The notes: a model not told the origin generated them from the letters alone. Positions 8,244 to 17,801 are shown, counted from the stretch's first letter. The stretch is DNA of 64,000 bases from Candidatus Obscuribacterales bacterium (GCA_019747875.1 JAIEQI010000080.1:1-64000); one strand, 5' to 3'. A program made the numbers and translations.

Positions 8244-9872
8244 ATGCAGTCCGTTCACGACTATCCCGAGGATGAGCAAATGGTGGATGCGGTGGCAGTA
8301 ACTGTGCTGTCTGGAATTTCGGAGCCGGCAACCGATATCTTTGGCGTCCTTTTCAAACAGGCCGAGCTCTCGCCTCAGAAAGAAGCGCTCGTTTTTCAGG
8401 ACGAAAGATACACCTATTCTGAGCTTTTGAACCGGGCAGGCGCCGTAGCTGAGCAGTTGAGCAGCGCCGGGGTCAAGAAAGGTGATAGAGTCGGACTCCT
8501 TTTTCCAAATTACCCGGACTACATCGCCAGCTTTTTTGCCGTCTGCGGCATCGGTGGCACGGTTGTTCCAATCAACCCACTATTGAAATCAGAAGAAATT
8601 GCCCATATTCTGGCTGATTCCCAAGCTGAAACTCTGATCGTTCACGAAAGCTCCCTCGACGAGGCTCTCAAAGCTCAGGGGCTGCACAAGGTTTTGAAGC
8701 GCGTTTTCGTTGGCGATGGCGATAAGCTAGGCGAGAAAGGCAAAGCCATCGACCGCGTACCGAAAGAACTCACGACCTTCACTCTTAGCCAGAAAAAAAC
8801 CGCCAGTGCTGCATTCAAATGGTCTTCGATCCACGCAAATGACCTCGCGCTCCTGGTTTATACCTCAGGTACAACAGGAAAGCCAAAGGGAGCGATGCTC
8901 ACCCACTTCAATTTGCTTTCCGTTTTCCCCTCTCGCCTCGATATTTTCGACATCAATTACAGCGACAAGCTATTGGCGGTCCTGCCGATGTGCCATATCT
9001 ATGGCATTGCGGTTCTGATGATTGGCAGTTTTGCTTGCGGCGCCACTCTGGTCATGCTGCCTAAGTTTGAACCGGCCCCGTCACTTAAGATAATCGCCCA
9101 AGAAAAGGTCACCATTGTTCCAGCAGTGCCAACCATGTACCAGTTCCTTCTTTTGGAACTGGAAAAAGCCAAATACGATCTTTCTTCCGTCCGCATTTGC
9201 TTCTGTGGAGCGGCACCGCTGCCGGTCGAAGTAATCGAATCGGTGGAGCGCGAATTTGGGGCAGCGCTGGTTGAAGGCTGGGGCATGACTGAAACGTCCT
9301 GCGTAGCCACTATCAATCCACTGAAGGGGACTCGCAAACCAGGTTCAGTCGGTTTGTGCTTGCCCGGAGTTGAAGTGATCATCGTTGACGATGCTGGCAA
9401 TCGCCTTCCTGCCGGACCAGAGAATGTCGGAGAACTTTGGATCAAAGGCTCCAACGTTATGAGCGGCTACTACATGCAGGACGAAGAGAACGCAAAATGC
9501 ATCCAGGATGGCTGGTTCGCAACAGGCGATCTCGGCTGGGAAGACGAAGAAGGCTACCTATATATAGTTGGCAGAAAGAAAGAAATGATCATTCGCGGCG
9601 GCCAGAACATTTACCCGCGCGAAATTGAGAATGTCATATCCCGATTGCAAGGCGTTGTTGAATCTGCGGTTATTGGTGTGCCGGACAAGTTCATGGGCGA
9701 GCGCGTTAAGGCTGTGATCGTAACAGCAGCTGGAGCCGAACTCAGCGAAGAACAAGTGAAGGAATTCTGCGCAGAACGACTTGCTGAATACAAGGTGCCG
9801 CGCTTAGTTGAATTCCGCAGCAGCTTGCCGAAAAACTCTACCGGAAAGGTTCTGAAACGGCTCCTTGTCTGA
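8244..9872 (+). CDS. AMP-forming acyl-CoA synthetase (long-chain fatty acid CoA ligase type)
   Basis: It activates a carboxylic acid with ATP to an acyl-adenylate and then to acyl-CoA. The 542-aa protein has all the hallmarks of the ANL superfamily: the P-loop YTSGTTGKPKGAMLTH, the GWGMTET motif, the TGDLG hinge region, GRKKEMIIRGGQNIYPREIE and the C-terminal catalytic Lys in PKNSTGKVLKR. It resembles FadD-like and 4-coumarate-like ligases, but substrate length cannot be read from the sequence. The frame also opens at a TTG at 8226; I chose the ATG at 8244, though neither has a strong ribosome-binding site. The last codons overlap the next gene by 8 bp, implying translational coupling. Confidence 0.92.
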   Translation: MQSVHDYPEDEQMVDAVAVTVLSGISEPATDIFGVLFKQAELSPQKEALVFQDERYTYSELLNRAGAVAEQLSSAGVKKGDRVGLLFPNYPDYIASFFAVCGIGGTVVPINPLLKSEEIAHILADSQAETLIVHESSLDEALKAQGLHKVLKRVFVGDGDKLGEKGKAIDRVPKELTTFTLSQKKTASAAFKWSSIHANDLALLVYTSGTTGKPKGAMLTHFNLLSVFPSRLDIFDINYSDKLLAVLPMCHIYGIAVLMIGSFACGATLVMLPKFEPAPSLKIIAQEKVTIVPAVPTMYQFLLLELEKAKYDLSSVRICFCGAAPLPVEVIESVEREFGAALVEGWGMTETSCVATINPLKGTRKPGSVGLCLPGVEVIIVDDAGNRLPAGPENVGELWIKGSNVMSGYYMQDEENAKCIQDGWFATGDLGWEDEEGYLYIVGRKKEMIIRGGQNIYPREIENVISRLQGVVESAVIGVPDKFMGERVKAVIVTAAGAELSEEQVKEFCAERLAEYKVPRLVEFRSSLPKNSTGKVLKRLLV

Positions 9873-11067
9873 CGATCAAAGCGATTCGATAAAAACGTAT
9901 GATGCGATTATCATCGGCGCAGGCGGCGCCGGAATGATGTGCGCGCTGCAAGCAGGACAGCGGCATAGACGAATTTTGATCATCGACCATTCAGAAAAGA
10001 TCGGGAGGAAGATCCTGATTTCCGGCGGTGGGCGCTGCAACTTCACGAACATACATGCAGGTCCTGCAAATTTCCATTCAGCCAATCCTCACTTTGCAAA
10101 ATCTGCGCTTGCTCGCTACACGCCGCAGGATTTTATCAACATGGTACGGAAGCATCGCATCCCTTATCATGAAAAGAAGCTCGGACAGCTATTCTGCGAC
10201 AGATCAGCGCAAGAGATCGTGGACATGCTTGTGAAAGAATGCAAGCAAGCTGGCGTCAAATTTATGATGGGCACGAAAATAAAAGGTATTAGCAAAACTG
10301 CGGACGGATTTGAAGTACACACCGAGCGCGGCAAGTATAGCGGGGATTCGCTTGTTATAGCGACTGGCGGGCTATCCATCCCACCGATCGGTGCCACCGG
10401 ATTTGGTTACGACATTGCAAGACAATTCGGACTGCGCGTAGAAGAAACATTCCCTGCGTTAGTAGGATTCAACTTGAGCAAATCGGATATGTCAAAGTTG
10501 AAAGACTTATCTGGGGTGGCTTTTGACAGCACTGTCAGTTGCCGCAAAGCAGTGTTTAGAGAGAATACTCTTTTTACTCACACGGGCATCAGCGGTCCTG
10601 CCATATTACAAGCATCACTTTACTGGCATTCTAACGATCCACTTTCCATTGACGTATGCCCGCAAACAGATCTGCAGGCGTTCCTTGAAAAGCAGCGCCG
10701 AAACAAGAACAGCAAAGAACTCAAAAATGTATTGGCAGAACTCATACCTAAACGGCTAGCAGAAAAATTGTGTGACGTTTTGATTATTTCAAAACCGATA
10801 AACCAGTATAACGACAAAGAGATTAGCGATCTATGCCAATCGCTACAAGCATGGAAGCTTACCCCCGCCAGCAACTTCGGCTACGCAAAAGCAGAAGTCA
10901 CACGTGGTGGCGTTAGCACCGACGAGCTCTCATCGAAGGATATGATGGCGAAAAAAGTCGCAGGACTTTTCTTCATCGGTGAAGTTGTAGATGTAACCGG
11001 GCAACTCGGAGGCTACAACTTCCAGTGGGCATGGGCATCCGGGCATGCGGCCGCGAGCGCCATCTAA
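9865..11067 (+). CDS. NAD(P)/FAD-dependent oxidoreductase, BaiN/HI0933 (YhiN) family
   Basis: A 400-aa flavoprotein. The N-terminal Rossmann FAD-binding motif GAGGAGMMCALQAG is followed by GRKILISGGGRCNFTN, the diagnostic block of the HI0933/YhiN group. An internal GGLSIPPIGATGFGY and the C-terminal GEVVDVTGQLGGYNFQWAW segment contact FAD and are equally typical. The physiological substrate of this family is unsettled; BaiN works in bile-acid reduction, but most members are uncharacterised. The start is a TTG overlapping the ligase stop codon; no other start precedes the Rossmann fold. Co-transcription with the acyl-CoA ligase hints at a shared lipid-related role, which is inference. Confidence 0.88.
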   Translation: MSDDQSDSIKTYDAIIIGAGGAGMMCALQAGQRHRRILIIDHSEKIGRKILISGGGRCNFTNIHAGPANFHSANPHFAKSALARYTPQDFINMVRKHRIPYHEKKLGQLFCDRSAQEIVDMLVKECKQAGVKFMMGTKIKGISKTADGFEVHTERGKYSGDSLVIATGGLSIPPIGATGFGYDIARQFGLRVEETFPALVGFNLSKSDMSKLKDLSGVAFDSTVSCRKAVFRENTLFTHTGISGPAILQASLYWHSNDPLSIDVCPQTDLQAFLEKQRRNKNSKELKNVLAELIPKRLAEKLCDVLIISKPINQYNDKEISDLCQSLQAWKLTPASNFGYAKAEVTRGGVSTDELSSKDMMAKKVAGLFFIGEVVDVTGQLGGYNFQWAWASGHAAASAI

Positions 11068-11104
11068 AGCCGCTTGACCTTTCGTGCTCACGGCAGAAAA
11101 TGCG

Positions 11105-12031
11105 TTACTTCACATCAAGTTCAGTGACACCGTCGAGCTTGACGTCAGGCTTAGCTTCAGCATCACCCAACACAAACTTATTTAGGAAAGCAATGCAGTA
11201 ATGGTTGATCAAATTATTCTGTTCTGAATTCCGATTGAAATTTGTAAAAGCGAAATGGCTTGCTTTGTCGAATACAACGAGATAAGTAGGAGACCCAGCT
11301 TGATCAAATGCGCCGCCAGGTCTTTTGATAAAGGGAAGTATTCCTATATCGCGCGTACCTGACAAATACATCAATGGGGGATGCAACTGCGCGAGCGTCT
11401 TATGTTTAGCAAAAGGCTGGCAGTAAGGTGAAATTGCCAGCACGGCTTTTACGTTTGGCACTGTCCAGGTTTTCCATGCACCGGCACATCCCATTGCCGT
11501 GTAACCGCCAAGCGAGTGTCCGGCAAGCACCAATTTTGACCAGTCAATCTTTCCGCGCCACTTCGGATTGCTTTTTAATTCCTTGAGCAGATTCGCAACG
11601 TCTTTGTGACGATCAACATGTGTTTGATCGTTCCAGCTTGCCGGATTGCCCAAATTTTCCTCTGGTTTATAGAATGCTCTTCCTGATCCCATTGCATCTT
11701 TGTGATTTGGTGAAACCACCAAATACCCCTCTGATGCAAGAGCCTTCATGAGAGAAATGGACTGAGTATTTACGCCATGGAAGCCATGGGAAAAGACAAC
11801 AAGCGGCGCTCCTTGCGCTGGATAGGAGGATGGCTGCCAAACTGCAACGTCCAATCCTGCGATCTGATACTGCTCTCCCTTTTCCTTTGCTGAACTTATC
11901 TTGCCAGCAGCGCGACGAGCTCTTAATCCTCCTCGCGCGAAAGAATTCTGTGCAACACCCTCTTCAAAACAACTCAGTAGAAGGAGGAACACGAGCACTG
12001 GAATAACAAGACTAGTGGTTCGGAGAATCAA
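11105..12031 (-). CDS. secreted alpha/beta hydrolase (chlorophyllase/cutinase-like)
   Basis: The 308-aa product has a signal peptide (MILRTTSLVIPVLVFLLLLS, cleavage near VAQ) and an alpha/beta-hydrolase fold. The nucleophile elbow is GHSLGG within LVLAGHSLGGYTAMG. The oxyanion strand VVFSHGFHG lies earlier, and a candidate catalytic His lies in DKASHFAF near the C-terminus with an acid in the GTRDIGILP segment. This arrangement fits the platelet-activating-factor acetylhydrolase/chlorophyllase/PETase-like clan, probably an esterase acting outside the cytoplasmic membrane. The start is TTG at 12031, the only one that keeps the signal peptide, with AGGA just upstream. It converges with the flavoprotein gene. 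Confidence 0.85.
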   Translation of the reverse strand: MILRTTSLVIPVLVFLLLLSCFEEGVAQNSFARGGLRARRAAGKISSAKEKGEQYQIAGLDVAVWQPSSYPAQGAPLVVFSHGFHGVNTQSISLMKALASEGYLVVSPNHKDAMGSGRAFYKPEENLGNPASWNDQTHVDRHKDVANLLKELKSNPKWRGKIDWSKLVLAGHSLGGYTAMGCAGAWKTWTVPNVKAVLAISPYCQPFAKHKTLAQLHPPLMYLSGTRDIGILPFIKRPGGAFDQAGSPTYLVVFDKASHFAFTNFNRNSEQNNLINHYCIAFLNKFVLGDAEAKPDVKLDGVTELDVK

Positions 12032-12058
12032 GATCCTGACTGGAAGGTCTGTTGTCTT

Positions 12059-12742
12059 TTACTGCGCACTATCAGCATTGTACCTGGCGCGATCGGCTGC
12101 GGCTTGAGCTTGATTTGCAGCGTTGCGAGCCTGGGCGGCATAGTCTTGAGCGCTTTGAGATTTGCCGTAACTTGAACTGTACGCATTATCGGCTGCCGCA
12201 CGAGCAGCGTTGGCGTGATACTGAGCGCTGGAGGCGGCGTTTTGCTTGTCATACTTGCTGTAGCCGGATCCGTAGTTGGTTCTTGCCGCATCACCTTCAG
12301 CTTGCGCACACTGATCGCGGGCTATCTGCAGCTGCGCTTCGCAATTTCCTTTAATACTGGGGTCTTCTGGGTTGGGTCCGCTGCCACCACCACCCATGCC
12401 CCCTTCAAGGAAGATTCTCATCAAGCTCTGGCGTGAAAACGGCGGCGGTCCTGACTGCAAGGGCTGACGCATGCCGCCCATCGGTGCAAACTGCTGCACT
12501 GGATTTGAAGGGTAGGGACTTCTAGGCATCTGAGCCATCTGCCCTGTTCGCGGAGCTGGCAGCACCTGCCGAGGATTAGACACCGGCACGCTGTTCCAAT
12601 TACTGTTATCCACTTGGTTGAGAAGTTGATTCAACGATTGTCCGGGAAAATTCTGCGCCGAGCAATTCGGAATCGAAAAACCACTCAAAACCGACAGGGC
12701 TACGCCTAAAAGAATGAGCTTAGGGGGATTAATCAAAATCAA
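12059..12742 (-). CDS. secreted Ala/Gln-rich protein, unknown function
   Basis: A signal peptide (LILLGVALSVLSGF, cleavage near SAQ) is followed by an Asn/Gln/Pro-rich region with a Gly-rich patch (GGMGGGGSG). The C-terminal third is almost wholly Ala/Gln/Tyr/Asp in short repeats such as AAAD, AAQARNAANQAQAAADRAR, likely a helical low-complexity tail. Two TTG starts are possible: 12742, and 12736, which has GAGG eight bases ahead and better spacing. The gene lies just upstream of the hydrolase (27-bp gap) in the same direction, so the two may be co-transcribed. No family is recognised. Confidence 0.7.
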   Translation of the reverse strand: MILINPPKLILLGVALSVLSGFSIPNCSAQNFPGQSLNQLLNQVDNSNWNSVPVSNPRQVLPAPRTGQMAQMPRSPYPSNPVQQFAPMGGMRQPLQSGPPPFSRQSLMRIFLEGGMGGGGSGPNPEDPSIKGNCEAQLQIARDQCAQAEGDAARTNYGSGYSKYDKQNAASSAQYHANAARAAADNAYSSSYGKSQSAQDYAAQARNAANQAQAAADRARYNADSAQ

Positions 12743-12856
12743 AACCTCTACGAGCCTTTATATTGACATCCTACCCAGATTAACCAAATGCGACAATACA
12801 CGTTTAAGCAGTCGCAAAGAGATAATCTATTTGGCAAGAACTTGGCTGCGACTAGG

Positions 12857-13219
12857 CTAACGGGCTTTCCAGGGACTGAAAGCGAGGAAGGGTGACCCCT
12901 GCCAGACCTGCACGGCAATCTGCAACGGGCCGGCAGGCTCAAGGGAGAAGGTGACATAGCCAGTACCGACTTTGGTGTCCGCGATCTTAGAATTCTGAAT
13001 CCAGGACCAGTCGACCTTACATACAGCGTCTGTATCAGAGGGCAGCTCACTTGCGGCAAGCAGTCTCGCTGTTACAGCAGGGGCTGAAGAGCTGCCTCCA
13101 GCCTCCAATAAGAGCCCTGTTCCATCCTCAAACTTGACGGCGAACATTTTAAGCTCACTAGTAGCGCTAGCCACAACCTTGCCGCGAACTTGATCCGGTG
13201 AAAAACTGCTGCCAGACAT
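12857..13219 (-). CDS. small soluble protein, unknown function
   Basis: A 120-aa protein with no signal peptide or membrane segment. It alternates short beta-like strands (MFAVKFEDGTGLLLEA, YVTFSLEPAGPLQIAVQVW) and has a small Ser/Ala linker. A very good ribosome-binding site, AGGAGA, precedes the ATG. The composition looks like a real folded domain, but I do not recognise it. It stands alone between a secreted-protein gene and a divergent TPR-like gene. Confidence 0.65.
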   Translation of the reverse strand: MSGSSFSPDQVRGKVVASATSELKMFAVKFEDGTGLLLEAGGSSSAPAVTARLLAASELPSDTDAVCKVDWSWIQNSKIADTKVGTGYVTFSLEPAGPLQIAVQVWQGSPFLAFSPWKAR

Positions 13220-13549
13220 CCTGTCTCCTTATGTTCAAGACCGTAGATGGGTCTTCTCTACACCGCAGATGGTGCGTGTAAAAGATAGCATGAAGTTAAG
13301 CCACAGTAACATGGACTCTATCAGTCATTCACGCAGAGATGAACCTCGGCTCGCGGACGCCTCGCATGACAATATTGCAAACTCCCATCGGGTTCCGCTG
13401 ACGGGAAAAGATCGAAAAGCAAGATCATTCAAACGTTTTCAGATCTTGGCAGCCAAAACACAGTCGCCAAGCAGCAATACAGAATTCGACGAACGTTTAG
13501 AGTGATACCACCTGAGGTATTAAGTAATCAGCCAGGAGAATTTCGACTG

Positions 13550-13861
13550 ATGAAAAGTTCAGCCATACTTTTGCTTCTTATAATAGCCGCTTTCGTCGCC
13601 CCTAAAGCACTAGCTGAAGATGCGGATTGGGAAACGCACTATGTCAAAGCGGAGAAAGCTTATGCCTCGTGCAATCTTTTCGAAGCCCGCCGCGAATTCA
13701 TGGTTGCACTCAAGGGCGCGCAGGACTGCAAGCAAGCATCAGAATTGGCGACCCGTGTCGAAAGTTTGGCTACTACATACCAGGCACGCGACAATAATGC
13801 CCTGGCACAGCCGCTCTTCAAATTGGCTCGTAAACTTAAATCGAAATGCACTTCGACCTAA
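13550..13861 (+). CDS. small exported TPR-like protein
   Basis: The true start is the ATG at 13550, preceded by AGGAGA, and not an upstream start in the same frame. It opens with a clear signal peptide (MKSSAILLLLIIAAFVAPKALA). The mature 80 residues hold about two helix-turn-helix TPR-type units with Ala/Tyr/Leu at typical positions, including KAEKAYASCNLFEARREFMVA. It is probably a periplasmic protein-protein adaptor. No family name can be given. The 330 bp before it, back to the divergent gene, holds only a polar ORF that I rejected. Confidence 0.7.
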   Translation: MKSSAILLLLIIAAFVAPKALAEDADWETHYVKAEKAYASCNLFEARREFMVALKGAQDCKQASELATRVESLATTYQARDNNALAQPLFKLARKLKSKCTST

Positions 13862-13962
13862 AGTGACGTGTGAACTCATTTAGTTCCTTACGGCTTCATG
13901 CCATGCATAGTGACTGGGAGCAGAACCATACCATTGTGCCACAACGGAGCTGTCTCCATGCC

Positions 13963-14310
13963 TTATGGCTTGTCGGGGAATGGCGGAACCGGCTTAACTT
14001 CACCTTGTCTTAAGCCACCCAGGTGTTTCAGAATTTTTGCATAGTCCTTATCGTCAGTTCGATAAGTGAATTGAGCGCTAACATGCTCACCATCGGCGGT
14101 ACTACGCAAGTTCAATGTAATCGACCCATCATCGTCCATCCAGGCATCGCCAATGGACTCAATCTTAGCTCTATCGCTGTTTGGCTCGTTCATTCCGTTC
14201 TTTGTCCCACTATCCGCTACCATGATACCTACTGAATTCAGCGCCGCGTCCTCGGCTCCTCGTGTCGGCTTCTGAGAATCATCTGCTTGTTCAAAAGCTT
14301 GCCTTTGCAT
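13963..14310 (-). CDS. small hydrophilic protein, unknown function
   Basis: The frame begins at a TTG at 14325, but the ATG at 14310 (MQRQAFEQ) has GGATAGG directly upstream and is the better start, giving 115 aa. The first half is disordered and polar. The second half (DDDGSITLNLRS to YAKILKHLGGL) looks like a compact alpha/beta piece ending in a Pro-rich tail. There is no signal peptide or known motif. About 340 bp without a credible gene separate it from the divergent gene at 14651. Confidence 0.55.
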   Translation of the reverse strand: MQRQAFEQADDSQKPTRGAEDAALNSVGIMVADSGTKNGMNEPNSDRAKIESIGDAWMDDDGSITLNLRSTADGEHVSAQFTYRTDDKDYAKILKHLGGLRQGEVKPVPPFPDKP

Positions 14311-14650
14311 TTTCCTATCCTTCAAACAGATTTATCGAATCGGTCAACTGCATTTACGGCCTGCTTACCACGCTAATCATCACCTGGCTGTTCGCTATGA
14401 TTACGGTCAAGCATAACCAGAGAATCTCAGCAGCAGACCCTTTAGACTATTCCCCCTGCACATTCAGTCAAAACAGAACGCAGCTGATACGAAGAGCCGG
14501 CGACCGCAAAACACTCAACAGTGTTGCGATTTCAGCTTCCCAGATAGAACTTGAGACTGCCGACCAGCTTCGTTCGCAGTGTGCTTGCACAGATTTCGCA
14601 CGCACATAGCGTTAAAGTTCCAATGGCTAGAACACTAATGGCAGGTTATT

Positions 14651-15073
14651 ATGGCAGAAGAATTCAGTTTCAAGAGCATGGCAAATGATGTTGCTGAGGA
14701 TGCGGTGAACGGCGCCACAGCAGTGTTTCAATCAGAGTTTCAAGATTATTCAAAGAGAGGATTTGCTGAATCTGCAGGTCGCGCCTCGGCGCAAGCAGAC
14801 GAAGCCGCCACCACAAGCAGTACCACGCCAGAGAATAACAATGTAGCGAAGCCATCAGACGAGACTCCAAAAACTAGCATTTCCGAAAGGACCGTATGCG
14901 GAGTTGGACTAGCAGCATGGGGACTACTGGCCACTGACATAGCAAAAAACAGTCGTTTGCCAGTAGTTTTGAAAAGTGTTCCTATAGGACTTGCGTTCGC
15001 GTATGCTTATGTCTGCAAAGATGCGGTTAAGGATACTGCTGTATCGATTAAAGATACAGTGATTGGAAAGTAA
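14651..15073 (+). CDS. small protein with one or two C-terminal membrane helices
   Basis: A 140-aa protein. The first 80 residues are acidic, Ala/Ser/Thr-rich and probably disordered. A hydrophobic hairpin follows (TVCGVGLAAWGLLATDI and VLKSVPIGLAFAYAYV) and then a short KD-rich amphipathic tail. It could be a tail-anchored inner-membrane protein. AGG six bases before the ATG supports the start. It converges with the large repeat protein at 15207. No family is recognised. Confidence 0.6.
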   Translation: MAEEFSFKSMANDVAEDAVNGATAVFQSEFQDYSKRGFAESAGRASAQADEAATTSSTTPENNNVAKPSDETPKTSISERTVCGVGLAAWGLLATDIAKNSRLPVVLKSVPIGLAFAYAYVCKDAVKDTAVSIKDTVIGK

Positions 15074-15206
15074 TACAAACCGTTTTAACCTCAAAAGCCT
15101 CCAAGCCACCAGAGTGGTTGCCCGAGATCGAACGGAACCTTGATCTCGTTGCCCACGAGATCGCAGAAAGAATGTAGGCACAAAAGCGAGGATTCGCAGA
15201 CGTAAG

Positions 15207-17570
15207 TTAGGTGCGATCGTTCAGCTTCTTCTTTATTGATTCCGAGACAAGAGGAAATGCACTGAGTAATCGGTGCCTCTCCATCGGATTTGACGACGCG
15301 CCCTTCATCGCCCCATAAACGTTAGCAAAGGCTTGCTCTGGACCTGCAGCACCTTTCTGTAAGAGGAAGCCGTGTTTGTACCTGTCCATGGACTGCAAGT
15401 TTGCAACGTCGGCTTGATACGCTTTCTTGAATTCCTCTGTTTGGGAGAAGTTTCCTAAAGCACGATCCATCGCTCCCCCCATAGCATGACGTAGAACGCC
15501 AGGCCCGCGATATGATGGTCCTGAATTTGTTTTCTCAGCAACGACCATAAGCTTGCGGTCAGGCATATGAGCGCCATCGACATCGTCCCATGTTTTTCCG
15601 TCAGGCCAACCAGGCGGGCGCTCTTTAGCAAGGGCAGGATTAACATCGGAGATCTTGCTCACGACCGCGACTTTATAGCCAGCATCTGCGAGCCGCTTGC
15701 GCTCTTCGGCTGGAATCTTTTGAATCTCATTCAACATCTTTTCGCGGAATTGTTGCGAAGCCTGGTGCAATTCTATTTGCAAGCCGGCGTTATCAGTTAC
15801 GGTAGTCTTACCGTCGGCGGTAACATCCTTCTTGTAGGATTTATCAGAATCTTTGAACGTATATTGCTCGGTATAACCGTTGCCGTTTTTCTTGTGCTCA
15901 ACCGACCAGTTATCTTCAGGATTCGGCCCAGTATGGGTTTTTGTGAACCCATTTTCTGTTCTTATCTCAGTACTTTTCCTGCCATCATTTCCTTCGAACG
16001 TAATCGTTTTGCCATCACCAGATGTGGTGGTACGTCCTTTGGCATTCACCTCAATTACAGTGCTGTCTGGCAAAGTGTGTTTGAGATAGTTCTTTGATGC
16101 ATCGGCGAATGTGTATTTCTCTGTGTAACCGCCTTCCGGATCGCTGGTTGTTTCTACGCTATTTCCTTTACCGTCTCCGCGCACCGTCTTAAAGTCGGAC
16201 GGATTCGGACCGAAATGAGCCTCATTGAATGCACCTCCTGGCGATTCTTCAGTTCTCGTATAACCTGTGCCGTCCTTTCTATTTACGATAATGTTTCCTT
16301 TGCCATCATCCGATTTTGTGTAATTTTGCTCAGGCTTATCTCCTGTATGTGTTTCGACATAACCGCCTTTATCATCCGCTTTCCGCTCAAACTTGCTTCC
16401 GTCTCTTTCGTCGATTCCGCGAATTATTCCGTCCGGATCTGGTTTCAATGCAGCACGTTTTTGCTCTTCTGTCTGCTCTGCTTTTGGTTCCTTCGGCGCT
16501 TTCTCCGTGTTGGGATCAGCGGGCGCAGCATCTTTCTTTTCAGGGTTGCGCAATCCAGCGCCGTCGTTCTTTTTGCTCCAGTTCGATTCGTAATCTACTT
16601 TGCGCCCTTTTGAGTCCTGTTGTTGGGATATTTTTCCGTCCTTCTCAACTATTCCGCGCAATACAGCCTTTGAGTTTCCATTTTGATCACTGGTGAAAAC
16701 ACCTACCAAACGGCGCTCACCAGCCTTTGCTTCGGTGATCTCATATTTTCTTCCATCAGGACCTTTAAATGACTTCTCGCCCTTCCGGTACATTTCGTCA
16801 GCAATTTTGATTTTCTCTTCATTACTCGTATTGGGATCGAGCATTTTCTGCGCAGGAGTCTTCTCCGGAGGCGGGGTCTCATCTCCTTTTGGTTTCTTCT
16901 CTCCCTCAGCACTAGAGTCTGCTGCTGGCGGTTTTGCTTTTTTCTCACCTTCAGCAGCTGCGTCGGCTTCTGCTTCCGGTGCTGGCTTTGCCTTCCTTTC
17001 TCCCCCCGCATCAGCTTCCGACCCTGGCGCTGGCTTTGCCTTCTTTTCGGCTTCCGCATCAGCTTCCGATCCTGGCGCAGGCTTTGCCTTCTTCTCGGCT
17101 TCTGCGTCGGCTTCCATTCCTGGCGCAGGCTTTGCCTTCTTCTCGCCTTCTGCGTCGGCTTCAACCCCAACTGCAGCCTGCGTATCCGGCTCAGCAGGTC
17201 CGCCGACCTTCTTAACAGAAACTATTTCGACGCGTCCACTGCCGAGCCCCCTCGACGTCGCGGACCTTGAAAAGGTATCGGTGGGCGCGATCTTTTGGTC
17301 CTGGGTGAACTTGGAGGCATAGATACCATCGTTGAACGACAAGCCAGTCAATTCGCCGTTTGTCTTCTGAACAGCTTGGGCTTCCACAGGTCTTGCAGCG
17401 GCTAAAGTGTCCTTGACTCCCGATTTGGACAAGACGCTGGACGAAATGGCGTCATTAACATCGTCGCGAAAAAGGTCCTCAGTAGATTTAGCAGGCGTCA
17501 AATCCTCCGGAGGATTGGTATTACCCCCCTCAGCGTCTCTTTCTGGCTGATCATTCTCGCCTTCCGTCAT
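15207..17570 (-). CDS. large repeat protein ending in a degenerate metallopeptidase-like domain
   Basis: A 787-aa protein in three parts. After a polar N-terminus comes a tandem of about 18-residue Lys/Ala/Glu/Pro units (EADAEAEKKAKPAPG and variants, about 130-225) encoded by near-identical DNA at 16930-17165. The middle (about 260-590) holds recurrent DG-containing beta units of the type GGYTEKYTF or GNGYTEQYTF, reminiscent of RHS/YD or MORN-like repeats. The C-terminus resembles anthrax-lethal-factor-like peptidase domains, but the expected HExGHxxD reads HAMGGAMD (695-702) and the later AFAE is AFAN, so metal binding seems lost. There is no signal peptide. The ATG lacks a clear ribosome-binding site. 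It is probably exported or surface-related, by analogy only. Confidence 0.75.
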   Translation of the reverse strand: MTEGENDQPERDAEGGNTNPPEDLTPAKSTEDLFRDDVNDAISSSVLSKSGVKDTLAAARPVEAQAVQKTNGELTGLSFNDGIYASKFTQDQKIAPTDTFSRSATSRGLGSGRVEIVSVKKVGGPAEPDTQAAVGVEADAEGEKKAKPAPGMEADAEAEKKAKPAPGSEADAEAEKKAKPAPGSEADAGGERKAKPAPEAEADAAAEGEKKAKPPAADSSAEGEKKPKGDETPPPEKTPAQKMLDPNTSNEEKIKIADEMYRKGEKSFKGPDGRKYEITEAKAGERRLVGVFTSDQNGNSKAVLRGIVEKDGKISQQQDSKGRKVDYESNWSKKNDGAGLRNPEKKDAAPADPNTEKAPKEPKAEQTEEQKRAALKPDPDGIIRGIDERDGSKFERKADDKGGYVETHTGDKPEQNYTKSDDGKGNIIVNRKDGTGYTRTEESPGGAFNEAHFGPNPSDFKTVRGDGKGNSVETTSDPEGGYTEKYTFADASKNYLKHTLPDSTVIEVNAKGRTTTSGDGKTITFEGNDGRKSTEIRTENGFTKTHTGPNPEDNWSVEHKKNGNGYTEQYTFKDSDKSYKKDVTADGKTTVTDNAGLQIELHQASQQFREKMLNEIQKIPAEERKRLADAGYKVAVVSKISDVNPALAKERPPGWPDGKTWDDVDGAHMPDRKLMVVAEKTNSGPSYRGPGVLRHAMGGAMDRALGNFSQTEEFKKAYQADVANLQSMDRYKHGFLLQKGAAGPEQAFANVYGAMKGASSNPMERHRLLSAFPLVSESIKKKLNDRT

Positions 17571-17721
17571 TTACGGGTAGTCCCCACACCCTTGACCCTA
17601 ATAGACTATTCCCGCAAGCCGTATGCTTAAAACGACAATCAAGGGGGGTCGCTGGGAGCAACCTGACGACCAGGAACTTAGCGCAAGAACTTTCACTTCC
17701 ACTGTTGTGAGTTCAAATAAA

Positions 17722-17794
17722 CTGTGGGGATGGGACTCGAACCCATAACCAGACGCTTAACAGGCGTCCGCTCTACCAATTGGGCTACCCCACA
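17722..17794 (-). tRNA. tRNA-Asn (anticodon GTT)
   Basis: A 73-nt cloverleaf on the minus strand: acceptor TGTGGGG/CCCCACA (7 bp), D-arm, anticodon stem GACGC/GCGTC with loop CTGTTAA (anticodon GTT), five-base variable loop, and T-arm ATGGG-TTCGAGT-CCCAT. The discriminator base is G. The 3' CCA is not encoded. It lies 7 bp downstream of tRNA-Lys, so the two are almost certainly one transcript. Confidence 0.97.
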
Positions 17795-17801
17795 AAAATT
17801 T

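Noticed and set aside
13269..13505. 78-codon plus-strand ORF
   Set aside because: Very polar with no predicted fold and no convincing ribosome-binding site. The following gene has a clear independent start at 13550.
14262..14609. 115-codon plus-strand ORF with a hydrophobic stretch
   Set aside because: It overlaps the start region of the better-supported minus gene at 13963-14310, has no ribosome-binding site, and its composition outside one hydrophobic patch is erratic.
16693..17322. 209-codon plus-strand ORF with Ser/Ala/Phe repeats
   Set aside because: It is antisense to the Lys/Ala/Glu/Pro repeat region of the minus-strand gene. The long open frame follows from the repeat codon composition.
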